A DNA stretch of 40,355 nt from Saprospiraceae bacterium (GTDB lineage Bacteria > Bacteroidota > Bacteroidia > Chitinophagales > Saprospiraceae), in NCBI GenBank assembly GCA_024103005.1, contig JAGFJA010000014.1, positions 1-40,355 of the forward strand. Direction: 5' to 3'. Position numbers and translations under genes: made by a program. The notes beneath the pieces were generated by a model. The model was not told the origin of the DNA. It ran no database searches and saw nothing but the letters and a program-made list of their open reading frames with translations. This document shows positions 18,277 to 27,153 of this stretch, one piece after another; position 1 is the first letter of the stretch; each line of letters opens with the position of its first letter.

Positions 18277-18801
18277 TCAGGGAGTCATACCAAGATACCT
18301 TTCTTTGATGACATTGACGTGATGAATGACGTGGCCTATCATAAAGAGAATGCCTCCATTGGCTGTAAACTTATATTTCCCGTTATTTGCCTGAAAGCTG
18401 CTCTGCTCTTCCGTCATAAACCGAAACAACCATATTGAAGCATCTCTTACAGCTCTGAATTCATCTATCAGGTCTTGCATACTCCGTTCAGAAGCATCTG
18501 CATGCCGGGCGTATTCATTCTCATCAAATGAAGTCAACTCTGTCCGGCTGTCCATCCGTCCCGCTACCAGTGAACGGAATGCATAGACCCGCTCTGTATC
18601 GCTAATATGGAGAACAGCCTGTTTAAGTGTCCACTTTCCAGGACCATAGGAATAGTCGTATTTATCTTCCGGTATAGACTCCAGAAATGCGATAAACTCA
18701 TCTTTCTGCCGGGTAAAAATGTCCATAATATCACCCTCAGGAACCAGATCAAAATAAAACCGGTAAAAGGGATTATAAGTGCCGGGGGCAGGATATTGCA
18801 T
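18277..18801 (-). CDS. DinB-family metal-binding four-helix protein
   Basis: A 174-aa cytosolic four-helix bundle of the DinB/YfiT superfamily. The three metal-binding His residues are in place: His65 in AVLHISDTERVY and His157 and His161 in GHVIHHVNVI. KWTLKQAVLHISD and FRSLVAGR match the usual layout. Members include thiol-transferases that use bacillithiol or mycothiol and many of unknown role. The bacilliredoxin elsewhere in this window makes a bacillithiol-related function possible, but that is only a suggestion. A second ATG 25 codons in (MDIFTRQKDE) is a less likely start. Confidence 0.85.
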   Translation of the reverse strand: MQYPAPGTYNPFYRFYFDLVPEGDIMDIFTRQKDEFIAFLESIPEDKYDYSYGPGKWTLKQAVLHISDTERVYAFRSLVAGRMDSRTELTSFDENEYARHADASERSMQDLIDEFRAVRDASIWLFRFMTEEQSSFQANNGKYKFTANGGILFMIGHVIHHVNVIKERYLGMTP

Positions 18802-19050
18802 CTTTATTTTTTTAAATTCAAAACTCTAAAAGTACACCAAAAAGACCGAAATAAAAAATCTATTTTCAGACAACCTCTCCCTGAACTTACTTTTCTCTAC
18901 CACACCATCCTTCTTCGCCATGACTCGAAAACATCTAAATATTATGCTGATTATTATTGCTTTAAAATACTTTTTCAATCCGGAAATGATGGTTTAATTA
19001 TCTGTCATTCAACCAATAATGATATCCGGCAAAATAAAATCAGGGCAACC

Positions 19051-19080
19051 TTGGTAATTATATAAAAAACAGTATATTTG
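19051..19080 (+). promoter_or_regulatory. promoter of tRNA-Cys
   Basis: TTGG (19051-19054) and a perfect TATATTTG (19073-19080), with 19 bases between TTG and the -7 box, match the Bacteroidota consensus. The start of transcription would fall near 19087, about ten bases before the tRNA. The rest of the gap from 18802 shows nothing else. Confidence 0.75.
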
Positions 19081-19097
19081 CAACCTCGAAGAGAAAG

Positions 19098-19168
19098 GGT
19101 CGGTTGGCCGAGCGGTTAGGCAAAGGTCTGCAAAACCTTCTACGGCGGTTCGAACCCGCCACCGACCT
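19098..19168 (+). tRNA. tRNA-Cys (GCA)
   Basis: All arms fold: acceptor GGTCGGT with ACCGACC (19161-19167) and discriminator T, D arm with AGCGGTTAGGC, anticodon stem AAGGT/ACCTT with loop CTGCAAA so anticodon GCA at 19130-19132, and T arm GGCGG-TTCGAAC-CCGCC. The length is 71 nt, short as is usual for tRNA-Cys. CCA is not encoded, and a T-rich run follows. Confidence 0.97.
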
Positions 19169-19222
19169 CACTTTTTTCACTGATTTAATTCAGAAAAAGA
19201 AACCTTATTACAAAGTTTTTTA

Positions 19223-19230
19223 TACTTTTG
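19223..19230 (+). promoter_or_regulatory. -7 box before the small membrane protein gene
   Basis: TACTTTTG is a perfect TAnnTTTG match 20 bases before the ATG. No good TTG -33 partner is seen at the right distance. Confidence 0.45.
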
Positions 19231-19250
19231 TAAGCACACACACTTAATTC

Positions 19251-19610
19251 ATGGAAGAAGGCGTAAAAACTACACGCGAAGCCGTTACGCTTCGCTTAGA
19301 GCCATTGTCTGCTATAAAACCGACTACCAGGTCACTGAACCAGGTAAGCCATACCGAGTTTTTACAATCTACCCTCGAAGATATTTACCGAGAAAATGAC
19401 CTGAAAGCTTCCGAGCAGAAGGCTATGCGCCGACCCTTGCACCATCTTGTCATAGGCATTATTTTACTTGCTTTTTCGTTCCTGATGCTCATCCTGAAGT
19501 TTGAAAATCCGGAACAACCCAAGTTGCCCTACCTCATCCGCGCCATCCTTGCATTGGGCTTCAGTGGTTACTTTCTTTTAAGAAAACAACAGCCTCAGGC
19601 GGATCTCTGA
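19251..19610 (+). CDS. small membrane protein of unknown function
   Basis: A 119-aa protein with a charged N-terminal half (about 1-62, mostly helical) and two membrane segments, LVIGIILLAFSFLMLILKF (about 67-85) and YLIRAILALGFSGYFLL (about 94-110), ending in a short charged tail. I do not recognise a family. It has a promoter-like box, sits just after tRNA-Cys, and faces the aldo-keto reductase gene with 91 bp between them. Coding is supported by composition and a clean ATG. Confidence 0.65.
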   Translation: MEEGVKTTREAVTLRLEPLSAIKPTTRSLNQVSHTEFLQSTLEDIYRENDLKASEQKAMRRPLHHLVIGIILLAFSFLMLILKFENPEQPKLPYLIRAILALGFSGYFLLRKQQPQADL

Positions 19611-19701
19611 GATTTTGTCCACGGGTTTAGTTTATAGACGCTCCTAACATTAGCCATTTAGATTACCACTGTCTTACACCTTTTTCATCCCTTTCCACAT
19701 T

Positions 19702-20592
19702 TTACGCTATAAGACGGGCTGCACCTGCATTCCTCATTACCTGGTCAGGATCTTTACATCCGGGGATGACGGCAGTAACTCGCCGGTCTCGCAGACACCA
19801 GGCAATAGCCCACTGAGCAGGATCCATTCCTTGGGGAATCTCCTCCGCTAAAACAGCTTCTACTTCAGTCAACTGTTGATCCAAAACCTTGTCATCCATC
19901 CTGAAGCGTACGTCATTGGCTTCAAACCGATGACCGGGGTGATATTTTCCCGTCAATAATCCACTTGCCAGCGGCACTCTTGCCAGCACACCCAGATGAT
20001 GCTTTTCTGCAGCAGGAAAGTGCATTTCTTCGGCTGTCCTATCCAGTCTGTTGTACAACACCTGAATGACTTCTACTCCATACAGTGGTGCATCTTCCGC
20101 CTGAATCAGGGTTGATTTATTGAGGCTGCAGCCCAGAAAACGAATTTTTCCCGCCTGCTTTTCCTTTTCCAGAACCGTCCATAGCCGGTCGTTGTGAAAG
20201 GCCTCATCAGGCCCGGAATGGAATTGATATAAGTCGATAAAGTCCGTCTTCAGAGCTTTAAGCGATGCATCCAGTTGGTGCCTGACCCGGTCAGCCTGAA
20301 ATGCATCCGTCCTCGACAAAAAAGCATGAAAAAAATGTCCGAATTTAGTCGCCACTATCCACTCTTCCCTGTTTCGTCGTCTAAGGTAGTCGCCTATCAT
20401 CCGCTCTGAAAGGTGGTCACCGTAACATTCTGCCGTATCTATCAGATTAATACCGCATTCATGTGCCGTATCCAGAATAGCATCTACCTCCGCCTGATTA
20501 TAATCTTTTCCCCATTCACCACCAAATTGCCATGTGCCCACGCCAATGACAGAAACGGACAAGCCTGTCTTGCCCAGATTTCTTGTTTTCAT
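19702..20592 (-). CDS. aldo/keto reductase
   Basis: NADPH-dependent oxidoreductase of 296 aa with the (beta/alpha)8 fold. The catalytic tetrad is complete: Asp52 and Tyr57 in NLIDTAECYGD, Lys83 in VATKFG and His125 in LYQFHSG. The cofactor end shows VIPGCKDPDQVMRNAGA. It resembles the general-stress YhdN/IolS-like group, for which physiological substrates are poorly known. The gene starts 19 bp after the lipoprotein stop, so it may be read through from the TonB receptor gene, though the functional link is unclear. Confidence 0.9.
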   Translation of the reverse strand: MKTRNLGKTGLSVSVIGVGTWQFGGEWGKDYNQAEVDAILDTAHECGINLIDTAECYGDHLSERMIGDYLRRRNREEWIVATKFGHFFHAFLSRTDAFQADRVRHQLDASLKALKTDFIDLYQFHSGPDEAFHNDRLWTVLEKEKQAGKIRFLGCSLNKSTLIQAEDAPLYGVEVIQVLYNRLDRTAEEMHFPAAEKHHLGVLARVPLASGLLTGKYHPGHRFEANDVRFRMDDKVLDQQLTEVEAVLAEEIPQGMDPAQWAIAWCLRDRRVTAVIPGCKDPDQVMRNAGAARLIA

Positions 20593-20611
20593 ATCACTAT
20601 TTTATTATTTT

Positions 20612-21169
20612 TTATCTGACCACAATGGGCAGTAAAATATCTACATCCGTACTGCCTCCTGCCTGCGTCATATCTCCGGTGGCTACTCCTGTCCCTTTTT
20701 TATTGGGCTGATGCCTTAACACTACCCTCAGACTGCCATCATACGCATCACCGGTGTTGCATTGGATCTCGATTCCGATAGGATAACCGTCAGCATCCAT
20801 ATCCGCATACTGAATGACAGGTGCCGGACTGTCTGTAAACACATAGAAAAACTGGTGTGCCGTCCCTTCTTCACTCACCTCAGCGGTGATATCTTCTGTT
20901 GGGCTTACCAAAGTGTTGAGCAAACTAATGTTTCCCTGCAAATTTGTATTGGTGGGCAGGGTATCTGATTTGATGACAGGCACACCCGGTCCGGACCCGT
21001 CTGCATCCCTGTATTCAAGGTTGTATTCCCGGTTGTGATCATCCTTCAGCCTGATTGTCACCTCATTGATGACTTCTTCTTCATTGACTGGTTTCACATC
21101 ATCCTTACAGGAAACTAATAGCATCAATCCTGCGCCTAACAGCAGAATATATCCGTTTAATTTATTCAT
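20612..21169 (-). CDS. lipoprotein partner of the TonB-dependent receptor
   Basis: A 185-aa predicted lipoprotein (lipobox MLLVSCKDD, Cys21) with a beta-rich body. The pattern NEEEVINEVTIRL, EYRDADGSG, LLNTLVSPTEDITAEV, HQFFYVF and VVLRHQPNKKGTGV...GGSTDVDI is one I associate with a Bacteroidota family often annotated as a type 1 periplasmic-binding-fold protein and found beside TonB-dependent receptors. That label is probably overconfident, because the protein is too short for a periplasmic-binding fold. It follows the receptor gene by 47 bp and likely sits on the outer membrane, helping substrate capture. Confidence 0.7.
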   Translation of the reverse strand: MNKLNGYILLLGAGLMLLVSCKDDVKPVNEEEVINEVTIRLKDDHNREYNLEYRDADGSGPGVPVIKSDTLPTNTNLQGNISLLNTLVSPTEDITAEVSEEGTAHQFFYVFTDSPAPVIQYADMDADGYPIGIEIQCNTGDAYDGSLRVVLRHQPNKKGTGVATGDMTQAGGSTDVDILLPIVVR

Positions 21170-21216
21170 CCTACATCATTTTTTCTATTAAAATAACGAT
21201 TTATCGCCAATTTAAA

Positions 21217-23532
21217 TTACTGATTAATACCAAATCTATATTGTAAGATCCAGTTACGCCCTACTTCCTGTGGTGCGAAATACCTGAGATTATTCAGATA
21301 GGAAGAATAACGCGTATTGAACAAGTTGGTTACTTTTAACTCAAGTGTATTACGTTCTTTCTTTCCCGAATATCGGATTAAGGCTCCAGCCAGCGTATAA
21401 CCCGGAGGCGGTCCGGCGAAAAGGTCGGCAGGGTTATATCGTTTCTGCTCACTGAAGTGACTGACATTGATTCCTGCCCGGAGTGAAGTTTGATTTTTCT
21501 TATTTTTCCACAAAGTAAACATGCTTTCTCCACTTATGTGAAGGGGAGGAATCAGCGGAATCCCCAGGCCGGTGGCTCTGTTTGTTGCTCTGAGTCCGGA
21601 TGCCTTGCCTTCGATCTGCCACCATGGTAAAATCCGATACTTCATCAGGGCATCAAAACCACCGAAGACAGCATCGGTCTGTACATAATCATACCTGAGC
21701 TTGATCCCTGCAATCGTGGAGACAAAGCCATTTGGGCGCTGGTAGATATAATTCCTGAAAAGTTGAAAATACATATCTATCGAATAATGCAGCCTGCTAT
21801 CCTTGCTATTGGACAATTCAACGATGGTTTTCCACAGCCTTTCCGATCTCAGATCGGGATCTCCGACCTCATAAGCCACAGAACTCAGGTGGACGCCATT
21901 GCTATACAGTTCATTGACATCAGGAGCTCTGTATGCAAGTCCGGTGTTGGCTTTAAACCGCATCTCCGGCAATATATCTGCCGATATTCCGATGTTGAAT
22001 ACAACATTTCCAAAGTTACGACGAGGTTCGTGAAGCTTCTGATTCAAATCATAGTACAATGCATTCAGATGCTGGTAATCGACTCTGATACCTGCTTCAA
22101 TAGTAAGGTGATTCAGGTTGGCCTGCTGATAAGCAAATATGCCCGGGTTGAAGAGGTTGTAATATGGGATGATGGGTCTTCTCTGTGTATTCGGATTGTT
22201 GACATTGATCTGCCCGAGAATATTTAATCCCACCATACCACTGAATATGTCATTCCACCGGTGATCTTCCAGCAATTCCAGTTGGGCGGTATGCAGGTTC
22301 ATGTTAACTGCCGGAATATTCGACCGTCCTCCCCGCCTGACATCGTACTCCCTCCTGTTGTCGTATTGATAAGATACATTCAGCTTCAGTTTATGGTCTT
22401 TTGACAGACTTATCTGACCATTGTACAGCAAATTTGTATGCACGGCAGATTGCCTGGGTGCTTCAATGCCAAAAGAAAAGGGATGTATCACCAGAGGTTT
22501 GTCAGCCTCCAAAGCGCGCAGGATATCATCCTGGCTGTTGACCTGTGAGGCTGCCAGCAGACCTGCATTATTATAATAGCCTGAAAGCGTTATTCTGTGC
22601 CTTTTTTCACCCTTATGATAGCCAAAGGAAAATCCGAGGTCGGCAACGGTAGTTCCCGTATTGGAAAGGACAAAATCAGGGGCTGAACGATCCCCGTATT
22701 TCTTTATTCCTGCTGCCATCTTCCAACCGGTATGGGTAGCGGTATCGCCTCGTTGTATTACGCTAGAAACTGCTATTCCCGGGGAATTGGATTCTGCCGA
22801 TAGCAGCACTTCCTGTTTCAGTTGTCTTCCGGTATAGACAGGTTTCTGTTCCAGGAGGATGGCACCGCCCATTGCCTTAGCACCAAATCTGACAGAAGCA
22901 GCGCCCTTAATCACTTCTACTTTATCAAAGAGCCGGACATCGATATTGGGTGCATGATCGCTACCCCATTGCTGGTCTTCCAGCCGTGATCCCTGTTGGA
23001 TGATAGCGATGCGTGACCCATATAAGCCATGAATAGTAGGTTTTTCTATATTGCTGCCTGTGGACAATACCGACAACCCGGGTATGGTAGCCAGAGTCTG
23101 TGTCAATCCGTCACTTTTCATTAAACGCAGTTGTTCTGCATTCAGACTGTTTCTTACATTGGTAATTTCCTGATTGGTACGGGCTCTGATAAAAATCTGT
23201 TTCAACTCATGAGCATGATGCTCCGGGTAAAAGTTCAGGTTTGTTACCGCTTCCACAACTTCAACCTTTCTCTTTACCGGTTCACAGCCCACATGTGAAC
23301 AAATCAGGGTATAACTTCCCTTACACAAACCTTTTATTTCAAAGAATCCAAGGCTGTCAGCTTCTGCCCCGAGCGACGTTCCTGAAACTACAACACTTGC
23401 ATAGGACAGAGCTGACAAGTCGTGTTGATCCAGGATATAGCCCTTTATTATGTTATTGCATGGCTGAGCGGAAGCAATAATCCCGTATCCAAACAATAAG
23501 GACCATAAAATGATATATCGATGCAATTTCAA
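21217..23532 (-). CDS. TonB-dependent outer-membrane receptor
   Basis: Outer-membrane active transporter of 771 aa. Order: signal peptide (1-22), a CarboxypepD-reg-like domain (about 27-112), plug domain (about 120-235, with IHGLYGSRIAIIQQGSRLEDQ and VEVIKGAASVRFGAKAMGGAI), and a 22-strand barrel ending in the aromatic-terminal RNWILQYRFGINQ. The plug segment GSDHAPNID resembles the SPDHA-type motif of ZnuD-like receptors, so metal uptake is possible. The only in-frame start codons are TTG (23532) and another TTG two codons later; an in-frame stop lies just upstream, so non-ATG initiation is real here. The lipoprotein gene follows. A dyad-symmetric site lies about 100 bp upstream. Confidence 0.92.
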   Translation of the reverse strand: MKLHRYIILWSLLFGYGIIASAQPCNNIIKGYILDQHDLSALSYASVVVSGTSLGAEADSLGFFEIKGLCKGSYTLICSHVGCEPVKRKVEVVEAVTNLNFYPEHHAHELKQIFIRARTNQEITNVRNSLNAEQLRLMKSDGLTQTLATIPGLSVLSTGSNIEKPTIHGLYGSRIAIIQQGSRLEDQQWGSDHAPNIDVRLFDKVEVIKGAASVRFGAKAMGGAILLEQKPVYTGRQLKQEVLLSAESNSPGIAVSSVIQRGDTATHTGWKMAAGIKKYGDRSAPDFVLSNTGTTVADLGFSFGYHKGEKRHRITLSGYYNNAGLLAASQVNSQDDILRALEADKPLVIHPFSFGIEAPRQSAVHTNLLYNGQISLSKDHKLKLNVSYQYDNRREYDVRRGGRSNIPAVNMNLHTAQLELLEDHRWNDIFSGMVGLNILGQINVNNPNTQRRPIIPYYNLFNPGIFAYQQANLNHLTIEAGIRVDYQHLNALYYDLNQKLHEPRRNFGNVVFNIGISADILPEMRFKANTGLAYRAPDVNELYSNGVHLSSVAYEVGDPDLRSERLWKTIVELSNSKDSRLHYSIDMYFQLFRNYIYQRPNGFVSTIAGIKLRYDYVQTDAVFGGFDALMKYRILPWWQIEGKASGLRATNRATGLGIPLIPPLHISGESMFTLWKNKKNQTSLRAGINVSHFSEQKRYNPADLFAGPPPGYTLAGALIRYSGKKERNTLELKVTNLFNTRYSSYLNNLRYFAPQEVGRNWILQYRFGINQ

Positions 23533-23631
23533 CCTACAATCCTTTCAACGAATAAAAACTCAATCAACTCCATTTCCAATAAGGATTTAGTGCAAGATAG
23601 GGTAAAAAAAACTTATGGTCATTAAAGGATG

Positions 23632-23657
23632 TGTTATTTAAAAATCATTTAATAACA
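23632..23657. promoter_or_regulatory. dyad-symmetric site upstream of the TonB receptor
   Basis: TGTTATT and AATAACA are exact complements spaced by 12 bases. Their size and position, about 100 bp before the receptor start, would suit a Fur/Zur-type or other dimeric regulator, but the A/T content means chance is possible. Confidence 0.3.
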
Positions 23658-23792
23658 AGACTTTTATATAATCAGTACAAATACCTACAAATAGCAGGGT
23701 CTGATTTGAATCGTTTCATCTATGGCAAAATAGTAAAATGATATCCAATAAAATCTCGAAGTACCGGCAAATATTCTTCTTGCTGTACTTTC

Positions 23793-24848
23793 CTATTTCT
23801 TGAGTAATTTTTTCAGTCGCTCGCTTGCTTCGGCAGCCTTTGTAAACTTAGGATCGAGGGTAGAGGCCTGACTATAATTACGTTGTGCATCGACGAGATT
23901 GCCTTGGCGTTCTTGCACAACTGCTTTCGCATAATAAGCCTCGGAGTAAATTTTATCAAGATTGATGGCCATATCAAAGTTCTCTATGGCCTGATTGAGC
24001 GAATCCAGCTCATTATACAGCACGCCAATGTTGAAATATGGTTGAGGAACTTTAGGATACTTCATATTAATTTTCTTAAAGGCCTGTAAAGCCTTATACC
24101 GCTCATTCCTGTTTTGGTAGTGCATCGCCAGAGCATATAGAGCGGTATAGCTGTTGGTATCCACCCGGACAGCCGTCTCAAAATATGAAACCGAGTTTTT
24201 TTCTCCCATTCTGTCAGCTAGCTCTCCTGCATTGATCCAAGCATCTATCATAAAGGGATTCATCTCGGTAGATTTTTTATAAGCGGCCAGTGCTCTGACA
24301 TTATCTCCCGACTCTTCCAGTACAGTTCCCATCATCAGGTAGGCGTCAGCATTCTGCTTGTCTTTTGACAGAATATTTTGAATCGTCTGCATGGCTGCGT
24401 CGTACTTTTTCAATATAATTTCAAACTCTGTCAATTTGAGCAGCGTATGGATGGAATCAGGAAACATGCCTGATGCTTTCTGCATTGTCATCAGAGCCAT
24501 TCGTGACTGATAATAATCCATATAAGTATCAGCAAGTAAATAATAATATTTTGGCTTCAAACTGTCAAGTTTCATGGCAGAAGCCAGGTCTAGGATAGCC
24601 TCATCATAGCCTTCCATATCATAGTAATACTTTGCTCGTTTGTAGTAACCTTCGGCAATAGTGGGATTTTTAAGGATATAATCGTTGAGAGCTATTAAAT
24701 TGGGATCATTGGCTATTTTTGACTGCGCAGGAGCCTTCTTTCCTGTCCCCTCGGTCTGACAGGCATAAATTGAAGAACATATTACCAATATCAAAAATAA
24801 ATAACTGAGGATAGATGAAGTATTTTTTCTTTCTGACAAAACATTCAT
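23793..24848 (-). CDS. TPR-repeat lipoprotein
   Basis: A 351-aa predicted lipoprotein (hydrophobic segment then CSSIYAC, Cys30) with about eight tetratricopeptide repeats from about residue 60 to the end. Typical repeat units are AEGYYKRAKYYYDMEGYDEA, ADAYLMMGTVLEESGDNVRA and SEAYYAKAVVQERQGNLVDA. TPR lipoproteins of this kind act as envelope scaffolds. Some, in T9SS or gliding organisms, resemble assembly lipoproteins, but no specific assignment is supported. It is preceded by the dksA-like gene on the same strand with a terminator between, so it is likely a separate unit. Confidence 0.82.
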   Translation of the reverse strand: MNVLSERKNTSSILSYLFLILVICSSIYACQTEGTGKKAPAQSKIANDPNLIALNDYILKNPTIAEGYYKRAKYYYDMEGYDEAILDLASAMKLDSLKPKYYYLLADTYMDYYQSRMALMTMQKASGMFPDSIHTLLKLTEFEIILKKYDAAMQTIQNILSKDKQNADAYLMMGTVLEESGDNVRALAAYKKSTEMNPFMIDAWINAGELADRMGEKNSVSYFETAVRVDTNSYTALYALAMHYQNRNERYKALQAFKKINMKYPKVPQPYFNIGVLYNELDSLNQAIENFDMAINLDKIYSEAYYAKAVVQERQGNLVDAQRNYSQASTLDPKFTKAAEASERLKKLLKK

Positions 24849-25023
24849 TTTAATGTGTTAAAGTGCAAAGATAATCCGTTTGGAAAAATTATCCTTAATT
24901 GCCGGCCGGTGATAGGAGTCAACACTTTTCCTCATTGGTCCGATTTCAATTACTGCCTAAAAATATTCAGCATACTGCTTGTTTAATTAAGGCATATACC
25001 ATCATTTCACTACCGAAAACCAT

Positions 25024-25078
25024 AAAAAAATCACATCCTTCGGGTGACTATTCATTTTTATCATCAGAAGGATGTGAT
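25024..25078 (-). terminator. terminator of the DksA-like gene
   Basis: On the minus strand ATCACATCCTT (25068-25078) pairs perfectly with AAGGATGTGAT (25030-25040), and the stem is followed by seven T. It is 48 bp after the stop codon. The loop of about 27 bases is long, but the stem is strong. Confidence 0.8.
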
Positions 25079-25125
25079 CTATTCAATTTCAGGGAATAAA
25101 TACAATCCCTGAATAAAAAATTCAA

Positions 25126-25779
25126 TTACTTATCAAAATAGTCCTGATCATCTGCTATATCTTCGATGTCCATTCCGTCAACTATATTGTCATCAAAGTC
25201 CGCATCATCATCCAGGTCCAGGTCAAGATCCAGGTCATCCAGATCATCATCATCCTTAGCTGCCGGTTTAGAAGGAGCTTTCTTACTTTTCTTGACGATC
25301 TTGGTAATTATCTTGGTCTTAGGTTCAGCTGTTTCCGAACTAATCTTATCAGAAAGTCGTGCTTCTTTTTCTGCACGGGCAATTGCCTCTTGCTTAGCCT
25401 TTTCAGCATTCTCAATTTCTTTGGCTATGACAGACTTAGTTGCATGCGGAACAAGCATCAATCTTTTCTTGTCTATCAACTGGCCTGTAACCGTACAGAT
25501 GCCATAAGTCTTGTTTTGAATGCGAATCAGTGCATTTTCAAGGTTATGAATAAACTGTTGCTGACGGATAACCATATTGTTGAGCATCTCAATTTCAGTA
25601 TGCACACTGGAATCATCAAACCAGTTGCCGCCTTGTTTTTCACTGGCATTCTCATTCATTTCCATGACCTGCTCCTTCATAAAAGCAAGTTCTTGTCTTG
25701 CCACTGCCAATTTCTCATCAATAAGCGCTTTAAATTCCGCCAGGTCTTCGTCTGAATATCTTATAATAGTAGATGACAT
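25126..25779 (-). CDS. TraR/DksA family protein with degenerate zinc finger and acidic tail
   Basis: A 217-aa protein. Residues about 10-100 form the coiled-coil and globular part of the TraR/DksA family, with FKALIDEKLAVARQELAFMKEQ and QQQFIHNLENALIRIQNKTYGIC. The zinc-finger region keeps only one Cys (YGICTVTGQLIDKKRLMLVPHAT), so zinc binding as in E. coli DksA is unlikely. A Lys-rich stretch (about 150-175) and a very acidic tail (DDDDLDDLDLDLDLDDD) follow. The family binds RNA polymerase's secondary channel. The frame starts at a TTG three codons earlier; the ATG is chosen. It may be an RNA-polymerase-binding regulator, but a direct ppGpp role is not shown. Confidence 0.8.
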   Translation of the reverse strand: MSSTIIRYSDEDLAEFKALIDEKLAVARQELAFMKEQVMEMNENASEKQGGNWFDDSSVHTEIEMLNNMVIRQQQFIHNLENALIRIQNKTYGICTVTGQLIDKKRLMLVPHATKSVIAKEIENAEKAKQEAIARAEKEARLSDKISSETAEPKTKIITKIVKKSKKAPSKPAAKDDDDLDDLDLDLDLDDDADFDDNIVDGMDIEDIADDQDYFDK

Positions 25780-25971
25780 ATTCTTCAATTTAATAATTTA
25801 TCATGTTAGCTTTTCAGATAAAATCAAAAACATAGTTCTTGTTTCTAAAGTTCACATGTTTTTATTTTTCTTACTGCGAAAGCTATCTTTGTGTACTCTC
25901 TGTTTATTTCAATGGTCTATGCGGCTATGTAAACCTGAAACCAAATATTGTTTTTCAAACTGAAACTATCC

Positions 25972-27153
25972 TCAGATTTTACATTTTTTTCGGATGTCCT
26001 TTGGTACTCCATCTTTGTGCAAAAGTAAGTCAGTAGTTTTTAATTTCAGGAAATTTTTAGTCACAAAGATATAACCGTTATAATCATTTTTCTCACCCCA
26101 ACTGTTTTTTACCTTATAATATTCTTTACCGTTTTGGTCCGTATAAAGCCCGACAATCTGCATGCCGTGATCATCAGTGGTTTGATAATTGTCAAATTGC
26201 ATCTGACGCTCTTCCTGGGATACCGTTCCTTCAGGCTGTGGTCCTGCAAAAATATTTTTCTTTTCCTCATCTGTCATAGCAGAATAGTCCATAGGCAGCA
26301 CATAGGCAACACCGTTTTTCCATGAGAATCCCCTCTCACTGACGTCTGTTCCCCATGTTACCGTAAAGCCATTTTTGAGCGCATTATCGACGATGACAGT
26401 CAGGTCATTCATAGGCACGTTATAAACACGGTCATAGCTCCAGTTGTCAGGTACCATAAGGACAGTAGGCTCGTAAAACGGGCTGGTGGTAAATGATGAA
26501 AACTCGACATAGTCATCAGCATTCAGCCCCACCACCTCTTGAGCAAAGGTCTTAGGTGTGTATTCTTTGCCTTCGAAAGTAAAGGTCTCAGGCACTTCAC
26601 CCAGATAAGTATCCACGATACGAGTAAATGCGGTCTTCCATACCGGAGTAAGCTGCTTTACATTGTCTCCAACCAAGGGGGTTAAAAATCCTTTCAATAC
26701 GGCTTCCAATTCATTAAAATTATTGCGGGTCGTACCGTAATGCAATCCGGTATATACACTCTGAGGTACCATTCCGTACTTCCCGTACAACTTGGTGACA
26801 TCATGTGCTGCACCGCCTTGACCATAGAGCAACCCACCGTGCATCCTCACATAATTCTCTGCTTTTTCGATATATTGATTACGCACGATAAACATTTCTG
26901 CGAGGTCAACCGGCTTACGTCCTATTCTCGCCATCTCTGATTCAAGAAAAGATACAGTGCTATAACTCCAACAGGTACCTGACGAGCCCTGATCCTTGAC
27001 GGATGTGTTTTCAAGGTCTATAACCTTGGTGAAAACAAATTTAGCCTGGTCACTTTGATTTCCTTTGATTTTGTTGATAAGGTCATCTTGTGCATTTGCC
27101 CTGAAGGTAAAGAAACATAAGGCACATAGTAGGAAAGAAAAAATATTCTTCAT
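25972..27153 (-). CDS. exported bleomycin-hydrolase-type cysteine peptidase (C1B)
   Basis: Papain-fold peptidase of 393 aa. The Cys-His-Asn triad is clear: Gln55 and Cys61 in DQGSSGTCWSYS, His329 in TTDDHGMQIVG and Asn350 in VKNSWGE. Long inserts between Cys and His match the aminopeptidase C/bleomycin hydrolase group. That group is normally cytosolic and hexameric, but this protein begins with a Sec signal peptide (1-21, ending RANAQ), so it should work in the periplasm or outside. The C-terminus runs a further 40 residues beyond the active-site Asn, as in homologues. It is a single gene with its promoter in the following AT-rich gap. Confidence 0.88.
   Translation of the reverse strand: MKNIFSFLLCALCFFTFRANAQDDLINKIKGNQSDQAKFVFTKVIDLENTSVKDQGSSGTCWSYSTVSFLESEMARIGRKPVDLAEMFIVRNQYIEKAENYVRMHGGLLYGQGGAAHDVTKLYGKYGMVPQSVYTGLHYGTTRNNFNELEAVLKGFLTPLVGDNVKQLTPVWKTAFTRIVDTYLGEVPETFTFEGKEYTPKTFAQEVVGLNADDYVEFSSFTTSPFYEPTVLMVPDNWSYDRVYNVPMNDLTVIVDNALKNGFTVTWGTDVSERGFSWKNGVAYVLPMDYSAMTDEEKKNIFAGPQPEGTVSQEERQMQFDNYQTTDDHGMQIVGLYTDQNGKEYYKVKNSWGEKNDYNGYIFVTKNFLKLKTTDLLLHKDGVPKDIRKKCKI

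Noticed and set aside
18100-18438. Plus-strand frame of 112 codons starting in the GC-rich element
   Set aside because: It runs through the repeat-like element and then antisense to the DinB-family gene, has no family features, and its composition reflects the other strand.
25166-25507. A Ser/Arg-repeat plus-strand frame
   Set aside because: It is the complement of the Asp-rich tail of the DksA-like gene; the repeats come from that tail.
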